From Alistipes sp. (GTDB lineage Bacteria > Bacteroidota > Bacteroidia > Bacteroidales > Rikenellaceae), in NCBI GenBank assembly GCA_017501025.1, contig JAFVXS010000179.1:1-7222 (forward strand): 7,222 nucleotides of DNA, in the 5' to 3' direction. The notes below the pieces were generated by a model, which saw only the letters and a program-made list of their open reading frames with translations, searched no databases and was not told where the DNA came from. Both the position numbers and the translations under genes were made by a program. Shown piece after piece: positions 1-5,950 of the stretch (position 1 is the stretch's first letter; each line of letters opens with the position of its first letter).

Positions 1-542
1 CCCTTGCCCGCAATGCGGACAACATCTTGAAGACCCGAAATGATATCGCGATATGCCTTGTAAACCGTATCGACAGGGTGCAGAACTTCGCCTCGCTCAT
101 CCCTTACGGTCAGTGCCATACGGAGCGTATCACGCGAAACAAGCGATTGGATACTCTGGTCGCCCAATTTGACGATTTTGTATGTTACGCCATTTTTAAG
201 ACGTACATACGAACGGTCGCTTTTGCTCAAATCCTCCAAAAACCGCTCCTGATATTGTTGTGCTTTTTCGTGAACGAAGTATGTTTTTTGGGCAAGGAAG
301 TAGTCGCGAGCCTCGTCGATAGTCATCTTCTCTTTGCCGTTAAATACGTCGCGAATAGCCATACATACAACCTCGGCATTGAGTGTCGAATCCATCTTTA
401 TCAACGCTTTTCCGACGTTCAAACCCACCACATAGGCGAGCGAGTCTTGGTCGGTCGCCATACGTTTCGACGATTTATGGCACGATGGCATCAATATCAC
501 TATTGCGAGCAATAGTACTGTAATCGTATTTTTTAATCTCAT
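1..542 (-). CDS. FKBP-type peptidyl-prolyl isomerase-like lipoprotein (3' end outside the window)
   Basis: The frame is open from an ATG at 542 to the left edge, giving 180 complete codons and no stop. Residues 1-21 form a lipoprotein signal: charged MRLKN, a hydrophobic stretch, then a lipobox ending LMPSC, so Cys21 is the likely lipidated residue. No acidic surface-export signal follows the Cys, so an inner-facing periplasmic location is more likely. Residues 33-115 resemble the FKBP N-terminal dimerisation domain (DSLAYVVGLNVG, later a helical MTIDEARDYF segment). From about residue 117 (NGVTYKIVKLG) a C-terminal FKBP fold seems to begin. The usual VIPGW motif reads IISGL at 167-171, so the active-site Trp is Leu and isomerase activity is doubtful. 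The start is supported by AAAGGAG 6 nt upstream. The gene lies 3 nt after the ureohydrolase stop and is probably cotranscribed. The family call rests on motif recall. Confidence 0.72.
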   Translation of the reverse strand, partial: MRLKNTITVLLLAIVILMPSCHKSSKRMATDQDSLAYVVGLNVGKALIKMDSTLNAEVVCMAIRDVFNGKEKMTIDEARDYFLAQKTYFVHEKAQQYQERFLEDLSKSDRSYVRLKNGVTYKIVKLGDQSIQSLVSRDTLRMALTVRDERGEVLHPVDTVYKAYRDIISGLQDVVRIAGK

Positions 543-545
543 CTT

Positions 546-1613
546 CTACTCCTTTATTTTGTTGCTTTTGAGCGATGTAGCACATAGTTTTGTGAGCAAT
601 CTTGCACCCACGTTTGCATCGACATTCGACTCCGATACGGGAACAATCTCCGTAAGGTCAAAACCTACGATGCGTCTGCCCGATTGGGTTACACGGTTGA
701 TAAGGCATACTGCCATATCGAAGTTCAAACCGCCTGCAACGGGTTGTTTTGTGTGTGGACAACACTCCGGCGAGAGTGCGTCGATATCGAACGATATATA
801 GACCAATTCGGGGAGTTGCTCGACTACCTCGTCGCAAACATCGCTCCAACTGCGACCTGCAAATCGCTCTGCGGCCATTGTGTCGGCACAGAAGAGTTTG
901 ATACGGTCGCACTCGGCGATATATTTGATATCGTTTGCCGATATGTCGCGAACGCCAACCTCGACGAGTCGGGATACTTGCGGAATCTCCTCGATGATAT
1001 TGCGAGCTACCGAGTGGTGCGAATAGTCGAAAATCGAACCCTTTTGACGCAGGTCACAATGTGCATCGACAAAGAGTATGCCCAAATCTTTGTAGTGTCG
1101 GGCTGCGGCACGAATTGCACCGAACGATGTGGAGTGGTCACCGCCTATTGTGCCGACGATTTTGCCCTGCTCGATATAGCGGCTGACCTGCTCTTCGATA
1201 GCGGCGTGCATCTCCAAAAAGCCGTTGTTTACACGACGGATTTTATCGACAAAGTAGTCGCTCGACAGTGAGCCGCCATCCTCGACGTGTGTCAAAATTT
1301 TGGCAGCATCATTGCCCAATTGTTGCGATAGCTCCTGTAAATCGTAGTTGATTGGTGCAGTAGCCACTTCGCCTTCGATGGAGATTTCGGCAACGGCATC
1401 GTAGAGACCCACTCTGTTTGAAGAGTCGATGATTGCATCGGGAGCATATACGCTTCCGTGTCCTCCGGCAGAGGTTACAGCCCAAGGTGCCGAGACGAGT
1501 ACCAGCGGTGCTTCGTCGGTGGTTTTTGTTTCGCGGAAGTAGCAACCTGTCGTAAAGTCGCCATTGCCGTCGAAAATCGACATTCCAAAACGCAAGATGT
1601 TGTTAATATCCAT
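546..1613 (-). CDS. Arginase/agmatinase-superfamily ureohydrolase
   Basis: This 355-residue protein belongs to the Mn-dependent ureohydrolases, which hydrolyse guanidino compounds (agmatine, arginine, guanidinobutyrate) or formimidoylglutamate, releasing urea or formamide. All binuclear Mn ligands are visible: His160 in GGDHS, Asp183, His185 and Asp187 in DAHCD, and Asp276 and Asp278 in SFDID. His200 in YSHHSVAR fits the catalytic His of the family, and GFDLTEIVP (317-325) is the usual C-terminal Glu motif. DAHCDLR and the APWAVTSAGG N-terminal segment look most like the agmatinase-like branch common in Bacteroidota. The substrate loop (SPECCPHTKQPVAGG, 281-295) differs from the usual DP..APGTGTP.PGG, so the substrate cannot be assigned. 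No polyamine or histidine-degradation gene is nearby to decide. The cytoplasmic product is the first gene of a probable two-gene operon. A later Met11 start is possible, but the first ATG fits the promoter. Confidence 0.88.
   Translation of the reverse strand: MDINNILRFGMSIFDGNGDFTTGCYFRETKTTDEAPLVLVSAPWAVTSAGGHGSVYAPDAIIDSSNRVGLYDAVAEISIEGEVATAPINYDLQELSQQLGNDAAKILTHVEDGGSLSSDYFVDKIRRVNNGFLEMHAAIEEQVSRYIEQGKIVGTIGGDHSTSFGAIRAAARHYKDLGILFVDAHCDLRQKGSIFDYSHHSVARNIIEEIPQVSRLVEVGVRDISANDIKYIAECDRIKLFCADTMAAERFAGRSWSDVCDEVVEQLPELVYISFDIDALSPECCPHTKQPVAGGLNFDMAVCLINRVTQSGRRIVGFDLTEIVPVSESNVDANVGARLLTKLCATSLKSNKIKE
549..555 (-). promoter_or_regulatory. Shine-Dalgarno site of the FKBP-like gene
   Basis: On the minus strand AAAGGAG lies 6 nt before the ATG at 542. 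It sits inside the last codons of the ureohydrolase gene (Lys-Glu, then the TAG stop). It is the only strong Shine-Dalgarno sequence I see before a gene in this window. It supports both the chosen start and translation from a shared mRNA. Confidence 0.6.
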
Positions 1614-1665
1614 ATTTCAACCTCAAAAGTTAGGGTTTAACTCTGCAAAATTAACAAAATAATTA

Positions 1666-1673
1666 CAAAGGTA
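1666..1673 (-). promoter_or_regulatory. Candidate Bacteroidota -7 box for the ureohydrolase operon
   Basis: Read on the minus strand this is TACCTTTG, an exact match to the TAnnTTTG -7 consensus of Bacteroidota. It would start transcription about 45 nt before the ATG at 1613. I see no matching TTTG -33 element at the usual 19-21 nt spacing. A second weaker match, TAATTTTG, lies closer to the gene at 1646-1653. Confidence 0.45.
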
Positions 1674-1696
1674 ATCTTATTTTGCCTCTAATTATA

Positions 1697-1704
1697 TATA
1701 TTTG
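1697..1704 (+). promoter_or_regulatory. Candidate Bacteroidota -7 box for pdxB
   Basis: TATATTTG matches TAnnTTTG and sits 37 nt before the pdxB ATG, which would leave a leader of about 30 nt. The surroundings are AT-rich. No TTTG element is found at the usual spacing (the nearest, at 1681, is only 12 nt away), so this is a partial promoter match. Confidence 0.4.
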
Positions 1705-1741
1705 TGTGATTTTTATGCCAACGATACATTAACGTTGCTTT

Positions 1742-2740
1742 ATGAAGATTATTGTAGATAGTGCCATTCCGTTTTTGCGTGGCGTATTGGAGCCGTATGC
1801 CGAGGTGCAGTATGTTGCAGGGTCGGCAATTACAGCCAAAGAGTGTCGCGATGCCGACGCTTTGATAGTGCGTACCCGTACCAAGTGCAATGCCGAGTTG
1901 TTGCAGGGCAGTTCGGTGCAGATGATTGCTACGGCGACGATAGGCAGCGACCATATCGACCACGCCTACTGCCGCAATCACTCTATTCGTACGGCAACGG
2001 CTGCGGGGTGTAATGCTCGTGGCGTTTTGCAGTGGGTGTCAGCCGTGTTGGCACACCTTTCGCAGCGTGATGGTTTCTCGCCCGAAGAGCGACTATTGGG
2101 TATTGTCGGCGTAGGTCACGTAGGCTCGCTTGTCGAGGAGTATGCACGTCGTTGGGGTTTTAGAACGATACTTTGCGATGAGCCTCGACGTGTGAATGAG
2201 GGCTTTCCTTCGCATAGTATTGAGGAGGTTTTCGAACAGGCAGATATCGTTACGATGCACGTTCCGCTGGATGCAACTACCTACCATTTGGTCGATAGGG
2301 CGATGATTGCACGACTGCATAGTGGGGCGGTGCTGCTCAACTCGTCACGTGGTGAGGTTGTGGCAGCCGATGCACTACATTCGCGGAGCGACATAGAGTT
2401 TGCGTTGGATGTCTGGGAGGGCGAGCCGCAACTCGATAGGGAGTTGTTGCGAAGGGCAGTGTTGTGTACGCCTCATATTGCGGGATATTCGTTGCAGGGT
2501 AAGGCGATGGCTTCGGCTATGGCTGTGCGACAGATTGCCGACCATTTTTCACTGCCGTTGAGCGATTGGTATCCGTCGGGAGTTGCCAAAAGTAAACCTT
2601 GCGATATTGGGTGGGAGGAGATGAAATCGACCATTGGCGACCACTTCGATATCGTTGCCGAGAGCCGTCAGTTGAGGAGTAATCCCGATAGTTTCGAGGA
2701 GTTGCGAAACAATTACGCTTATCGAGTGGAGTACTTTTAG
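1742..2740 (+). CDS. pdxB: Erythronate-4-phosphate dehydrogenase
   Basis: PdxB oxidises 4-phosphoerythronate to 2-oxo-3-hydroxy-4-phosphobutanoate, the second step of DXP-dependent pyridoxal 5'-phosphate synthesis. The 332-residue protein is a D-2-hydroxyacid dehydrogenase. It has an N-terminal substrate domain (MKIIVDSAIP; ADALIVRTRTKCN at 38-50; TATIGSDHID at 64-73), then the Rossmann fold with GVGHVG at 123-128 and Asp146 at the end of the second strand for NAD. The catalytic triad is Arg203 (SSRGE), Glu228 (DVWEGEP) and His245 (PHIAGYSLQGKA). AAGCNARGV and HIAGYSL separate PdxB from other members of the superfamily. The C-terminal PdxB dimerisation region is short: the SFEELRNNYAYR match to the E. 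coli FDKLRKNYLERR segment is followed by only a few residues, against about 30 more in the 378-residue E. coli enzyme. No Shine-Dalgarno sequence is seen. The next gene follows after 38 nt. Confidence 0.93.
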   Translation: MKIIVDSAIPFLRGVLEPYAEVQYVAGSAITAKECRDADALIVRTRTKCNAELLQGSSVQMIATATIGSDHIDHAYCRNHSIRTATAAGCNARGVLQWVSAVLAHLSQRDGFSPEERLLGIVGVGHVGSLVEEYARRWGFRTILCDEPRRVNEGFPSHSIEEVFEQADIVTMHVPLDATTYHLVDRAMIARLHSGAVLLNSSRGEVVAADALHSRSDIEFALDVWEGEPQLDRELLRRAVLCTPHIAGYSLQGKAMASAMAVRQIADHFSLPLSDWYPSGVAKSKPCDIGWEEMKSTIGDHFDIVAESRQLRSNPDSFEELRNNYAYRVEYF

Positions 2741-2750
2741 AAAGTTTTAC

Positions 2751-2758
2751 TATCTTTG
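2751..2758 (+). promoter_or_regulatory. Candidate -7 box for the pyrD-like gene
   Basis: TATCTTTG, followed by CG, matches the Bacteroidota TAnnTTTG element and lies in the 38-nt gap after pdxB, 20 nt before the ATG at 2779. It would allow the pyrD-like gene and cinA to be expressed apart from pdxB, with a very short leader. No TTTG is seen at the -33 position, so readthrough from pdxB is equally possible. Confidence 0.45.
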
Positions 2759-2778
2759 CGTGTTGCAATAGGCGATAT

Positions 2779-3822
2779 ATGTTTGGACTGATTAGGTTTT
2801 TTACACCGATTATAGGTGCAGAACGTGCCCACGATTGGACCTTGAAACTGTTACGTTTGATAGGTGCAATTCCGGGCTCGAAGTTTCTTATGCGTAAGCT
2901 CTACTCCGTAGAGAGTCCGTTGCTCGAACGCGAAGTTTTCGGTTTGAAATTTCGCAATCCTGTCGGTTTGGCTGCGGGTTTTGATCGTAATGGCGAGGTC
3001 TTTCGCGAGATGAATGCCCTCGGTTTTGGATTTGTGGAGATAGGAACCGTAACGCCTATGCCTCAATCGGGCAATCCCAAACCGCGAGTTTGGCGTTTGG
3101 ATAAGGATAAGGCTATTATAAACCGCATAGGACTGCCAAGCAAGGGCTTTGAGCGGGTTGTTGCCAATGTACGACGTTCTCACGAGGGGCTGATTATAGG
3201 CTGTAACATAGGCAAAAACTCCATTACACAGTCCGAGGAGGCTCCGCAGGACTATCTGCGCGTGTTCCGCAACCTCTACCAGTATGTCGATTACTTCACG
3301 GTTAATGTCAGCTACAACACCACCTTCAAACAGTATGTTCCGCATACACGTGAGAGCATAATCTCGATTTTGGAGCCGTTGTTCGACTTCCGCCGCGGAC
3401 AGAATCAGTATCGCCCTATATTGCTCAAAATTTCACCCGATTTATCGAACGAATCTGTCGATTTGATGACCGATATTATGGTCGAGACACCTCTCGACGG
3501 TATTGTGGCGACAAATGCTACCGTATCGCACAACAATCTCAAATCATCCGCTTCGACTCTGAAAAATGTCGGTAGCGGTGCTGTAAGTGGATTGCCGCTG
3601 ACCAAACGTTCGATAGAGGTCGTGCGTCGCATCTATGACCGTTCGAATGGTACCTACCCGATTATAGGTGTTGGAGGTTTGATGACTCCCGAGGATGTGG
3701 AGGCAATGTTGGAGGCCGGTGCAACGCTTGTGCAGGTCTATACGGGCTATGTCTATAATGGAGCAAACTTCCCTTCGCAGATATGTCGCCATTTGATTGA
3801 AAAGGCGGAAAAATCGAAATAG
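2779..3822 (+). CDS. pyrD: Class 2 dihydroorotate dehydrogenase-family flavoprotein with altered substrate site
   Basis: By overall sequence this is a class 2 (quinone-linked, membrane-associated) dihydroorotate dehydrogenase, which oxidises dihydroorotate to orotate in pyrimidine synthesis. The N-terminal amphipathic part (1-45, with AERAH) is the class 2 membrane and quinone segment. Family blocks follow: FRNPVGLAAGFD (58-69), EIGTVTPMPQSGNPKPRV (87-104), GCNIGKN (141-147), LLKISPDLS (215-223), GVGGLMTPED (297-306) and VQVYTGYVYNG (318-328). FMN-contact positions are kept: Asn143, Asn176, Lys217, the GVGG turn, Tyr321 and Thr322. Orotate-contact positions are not. The invariant Lys of GFDK is Arg70. 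GFNN is GLPS, so the binding Asn is Pro120. The catalytic NVS(S/C)PN loop is NVSYN, one residue short (176-180). The Thr of TNT is Ala247. It may be a divergent enzyme or one with another substrate. Length (347) is normal. cinA begins 1 nt after the stop. Confidence 0.85.
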   Translation: MFGLIRFFTPIIGAERAHDWTLKLLRLIGAIPGSKFLMRKLYSVESPLLEREVFGLKFRNPVGLAAGFDRNGEVFREMNALGFGFVEIGTVTPMPQSGNPKPRVWRLDKDKAIINRIGLPSKGFERVVANVRRSHEGLIIGCNIGKNSITQSEEAPQDYLRVFRNLYQYVDYFTVNVSYNTTFKQYVPHTRESIISILEPLFDFRRGQNQYRPILLKISPDLSNESVDLMTDIMVETPLDGIVATNATVSHNNLKSSASTLKNVGSGAVSGLPLTKRSIEVVRRIYDRSNGTYPIIGVGGLMTPEDVEAMLEAGATLVQVYTGYVYNGANFPSQICRHLIEKAEKSK

Positions 3823-3823
3823 T

Positions 3824-5065
3824 ATGAAGGCTACGATAATCACTATTGGCGACGAGATTCTGATAGGACAGATTCTCGACACCAACTCTCGCTACATCTC
3901 GCAACAACTCAATCAACTCGGTATTATGGTTGTCGAGCGTACCTCGATAGGCGATGATGCCGAGGCTATTGTCTCGACCTTGCAACGAGCCCTGTCGCAG
4001 AGCGATGTTGTGCTGATTACGGGTGGTTTGGGTCCTACGAAGGATGATATCACAAAGCATACGTTGGCACGCTATTTCAACTCGCCGTTACGTCGTGACG
4101 ATGCGGTCGAGAATCACGTTCGTACAATGTTGGAGCGTCGCGGAATCGCCTTCAACGAGCTGAATCGTTCGCAAGCGTTGGTGCCGGAGTGCTGTACGGT
4201 GTTGCATAACGCCCACGGAACCGCCCCCGGAATGTGGTTTGAGACGGAGGGTAAAGTTGTGGTATCGATGGCGGGTGTTCCGTTTGAGATGCAGCACCTG
4301 ATGGAGGATAGTGTTGTACCTCGTCTGCGTGAGCGTTTTGCGTTGCGACAGATTGTGCATCGCACGATGATAACCAATGGCATTGCCGAGTCGATATTGG
4401 CGGAGCGTATTGCGGCGTGGGAGGAGGCTCTGCCTGCGGAGTTACACCTCGCATATCTGCCTGCTCCGAATGTGGTGCGTCTGCGATTGTCGGCATACGA
4501 TGTCGATGGCGAGCAGGCTACAAAACTTATCGACGAGGAGTTTGCCAAACTCTACGATATCATACCTCGAAATATTATAGGTTTTGAGTCGGTATCTGTT
4601 CAGGAGTTGATACACGCAAAACTTACAGCCGAACATCGTACTTTGGCTGTTGCCGAGAGTTGTACGGGCGGACGTATTGCCGAGATGTTTACTGCACAAA
4701 GCGGAGCGTCGGCATACTTTCTGTTGGGTGCCGTAACGTACAGCAATGAGGCAAAAGTTGATGTTTTGGGTGTCAATGCAGCAACTATCGAGCGTTATGG
4801 TGCGGTGTCGGAACAGACTGCATTAGAGATGGTTGAGGGTGTACGACGTATCACGCATAGCGACTATGCCATTGCAACAACGGGTATCGCCGGCCCTACG
4901 GGTGGTACACCGCAAAAACCTGTCGGAACGGTGTGGATTGCTATTGCCACGCCTTCGAAAACATTTGCCGTATGTCGTGATTGCGGAACGGATAGGGGGC
5001 AGATTGTGGAACGAGCCTCTGCCTATGCGGTCAGGATGCTGTACGACGAGTTGCAGACTTTGTAG
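3824..5065 (+). CDS. cinA: CinA-family protein: MoeA-like N-domain plus PncC-type NMN amidohydrolase domain
   Basis: This 413-residue protein has the full two-domain CinA layout. The N-terminal MoCF/COG1058 domain (about 1-170) shows TIGDEILIGQILDTN (7-21), TGGLGPTKDDITK (66-78), NAHGTAPGMWFE (129-140) and GVPFEMQHLM (151-160). In characterised relatives this domain hydrolyses ADP-ribose. A linker domain follows. The C-terminal PncC domain (about 258-413) shows AESCTGG (277-283, with the catalytic Ser279), GAVTYSNEAK (302-311) and TGIAGPTGGTPQKPVGTVW (353-371). In the family it deamidates nicotinamide mononucleotide to nicotinate mononucleotide, recycling pyridine nucleotides. Despite the competence/damage-inducible name, no competence gene is nearby. 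The start at 3824 is preferred over a TTG at 3797, because MKATIITIGDEIL matches the family N-terminus and the start lies 1 nt after the preceding stop. No Shine-Dalgarno sequence is seen. Probably cotranscribed with the pyrD-like gene. Confidence 0.95.
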   Translation: MKATIITIGDEILIGQILDTNSRYISQQLNQLGIMVVERTSIGDDAEAIVSTLQRALSQSDVVLITGGLGPTKDDITKHTLARYFNSPLRRDDAVENHVRTMLERRGIAFNELNRSQALVPECCTVLHNAHGTAPGMWFETEGKVVVSMAGVPFEMQHLMEDSVVPRLRERFALRQIVHRTMITNGIAESILAERIAAWEEALPAELHLAYLPAPNVVRLRLSAYDVDGEQATKLIDEEFAKLYDIIPRNIIGFESVSVQELIHAKLTAEHRTLAVAESCTGGRIAEMFTAQSGASAYFLLGAVTYSNEAKVDVLGVNAATIERYGAVSEQTALEMVEGVRRITHSDYAIATTGIAGPTGGTPQKPVGTVWIAIATPSKTFAVCRDCGTDRGQIVERASAYAVRMLYDELQTL

Positions 5066-5133
5066 CAGCCGAGAGGTCGGAGTAGCGTGATTTCGTCGGA
5101 TAGATAACTAATTTTGGCTATTTTGGATAGAGA

Positions 5134-5166
5134 TTTGTGAATAGAGATAAATTTTTACTACCTTTG
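5134..5166 (+). promoter_or_regulatory. Bacteroidota promoter for apt
   Basis: TTTG at 5134-5137 and TACCTTTG at 5159-5166 are separated by 21 nt. This fits the Bacteroidota -33 and -7 elements (TTTG, about 19-21 nt, TAnnTTTG). It is the best-formed promoter in the window. It lies in the 125-nt gap after cinA and leaves a leader of roughly 20 nt before the ATG at 5191, indicating that apt is expressed on its own. Confidence 0.65.
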
Positions 5167-5190
5167 TCAGTCAAATATTTTTAGTGTGCT

Positions 5191-5754
5191 ATGCTTGAAG
5201 TACTTAAATTTTATAAGAATTTCCCGAAAGAGGGTGTCAATTTTATAGATATAATACCTTTCTTGCAGTCGCGAGAGGCTTTTTCGAAGATTGTCGATGC
5301 ACTGAACAAGTTTACAACAGCTCCGAATGTTGCAGCACCGGAGGCTCGTGCATTTCTCTTTGCTTCGCCACTGCTGATGAAGGATGGTAGCTCGGTCGAG
5401 AATGTTATACCGTTGCGAAAGAGTGGTAAGTTGCCATTCAACGATGGCGATTTGATAGAGGTTTGTATCGAGAAGGAGTATGGCTTCGATAAACTCTATT
5501 ACCGTTTGAGCGATATCGCTGCGGGTGTTCCTACGGGCGATACGTTTGAGATTACCGTGTTGGACGACGTGTTGGCAACAGGCGGAACTGCCGAGGGTGT
5601 GGCTCGTTCGTTGCAGAGTCTGACAATCTACAAGGCGGGCAAACCATATAAGGTGCGTATCAAAGAGTTCGTATTCTTGGTAGGCATTCCCGAAATTGGT
5701 GGTCGTGAGCGTCTTGAAAAGATTGCGCCGGTTATAACGTTGATGGATATCTAA
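5191..5754 (+). CDS. apt: Adenine phosphoribosyltransferase (divergent)
   Basis: The family converts adenine and PRPP to AMP and pyrophosphate in purine salvage, in the cytoplasm. The 187-residue protein matches it throughout: FPKEGVNFIDIIPFL (11-25), PEARAFLF (50-57), VIPLRKSGKLPF (72-83), EKEYGFDKL (94-102) with the conserved Glu96, and the PRPP-binding loop VLDDVLATGGTAEG (123-136) with Asp125 and Asp126, then IPEIGGRERL (166-175). Two oddities appear. The very conserved EARGF reads EARAF. There are also small insertions after FLFASPLL (62-71) and around KAGKPYKVR (148-156) compared with the E. coli enzyme. The expected catalytic and PRPP residues are present, so activity is likely, though the exact base is less certain. 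The gene has its own promoter and a strong terminator about 80 nt downstream, so it seems monocistronic. No Shine-Dalgarno sequence is visible before the ATG. Confidence 0.88.
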   Translation: MLEVLKFYKNFPKEGVNFIDIIPFLQSREAFSKIVDALNKFTTAPNVAAPEARAFLFASPLLMKDGSSVENVIPLRKSGKLPFNDGDLIEVCIEKEYGFDKLYYRLSDIAAGVPTGDTFEITVLDDVLATGGTAEGVARSLQSLTIYKAGKPYKVRIKEFVFLVGIPEIGGRERLEKIAPVITLMDI

Positions 5755-5805
5755 TTAGAAGTTGCCTAACAAGGCGATTTCTGCGTTACGCTCGTCCTCA
5801 AAGAC

Positions 5806-5838
5806 TAGGACATCTAGGACTTATAAGACTTTTAGGAC
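5806..5838. repeat. Left array: four TAGGAC units phased at 9 bp
   Basis: TAGGAC starts at 5806, 5815 and 5833, with the variant TAAGAC at 5824, so the period is exactly 9 bp with variable 3-nt spacers (ATC, TTA, TTT). The last C is also the first base of the terminator stem. The array is the reverse complement in kind of the GTCCTA array at 5951-5983. Confidence 0.85.
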
Positions 5839-5862
5839 AGCCGCTATGCGGCTGTTTTTTTT
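5838..5862 (+). terminator. apt: Intrinsic terminator of apt
   Basis: CAGCCGC (5838-5844) pairs with GCGGCTG (5848-5854) around a TAT loop and is followed by eight Ts (5855-5862). A-T pairs below the stem can extend it. It is oriented to stop plus-strand transcription leaving apt. Confidence 0.9.
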
Positions 5863-5880
5863 GTTGTCGGTTGTTGTCGG
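5861..5880. repeat. Perfect tandem duplication of a 10-mer
   Basis: TTGTTGTCGG occurs at 5861-5870 and again, unchanged, at 5871-5880. The GTCGG ends are complementary to CCGAC at 5884-5888 and 5914-5918 in the adjacent 10-bp array. Confidence 0.85.
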
Positions 5881-5888
5881 CAGCCGAC
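5876..5888. repeat. Small palindrome joining two repeat types
   Basis: GTCGG (5876-5880), CAG, CCGAC (5884-5888) form a short inverted repeat at the junction between the doubled 10-mer and the YGACYTTA array. It has no T tract directly after it, so it is not a terminator by itself. Confidence 0.6.
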
Positions 5889-5934
5889 CTTACTCGACCT
5901 TATCTGACCTTACCCGACTTTACTTGACCTTATT
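5885..5934. repeat. Five degenerate 10-bp tandem units (YGACYTTANN)
   Basis: The units begin at 5885, 5895, 5905, 5915 and 5925 and read CGACCTTA, CGACCTTA, TGACCTTA, CGACTTTA and TGACCTTA, each followed by two variable bases. The period is exactly 10 bp, close to one helical turn. A run of seven Ts (5933-5939) follows. Confidence 0.85.
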
Positions 5935-5950
5935 TTTTTCGTGGTCGCCT

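Noticed and set aside
27..515. Plus-strand open frame of 162 codons at the left edge
   Set aside because: It is antisense to the FKBP-like lipoprotein, which has a signal peptide, a Shine-Dalgarno site and family motifs.
684..1271. Plus-strand open frame of 195 codons opposite the ureohydrolase
   Set aside because: The minus strand encodes a complete protein with all Mn-binding motifs here. The plus-strand product is Cys-rich with no recognisable motif and is a shadow frame.
3128..3133. Further TAGGAC hexamers (also at 3864-3869) as outlying members of the repeat family
   Set aside because: They are single copies inside well-conserved coding sequence without 9-bp phasing, as expected by chance.
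3797..3823. Upstream TTG start for cinA overlapping the pyrD-like gene
   Set aside because: The added residues (MKRRKNRNS) match nothing at the CinA N-terminus, while the ATG at 3824 gives the usual MKA.IITIGDE start.
5066..5100. Hairpin CCGA-GAGG-TCGG just after cinA as a terminator
   Set aside because: The stem is only 4 bp and no T tract follows.
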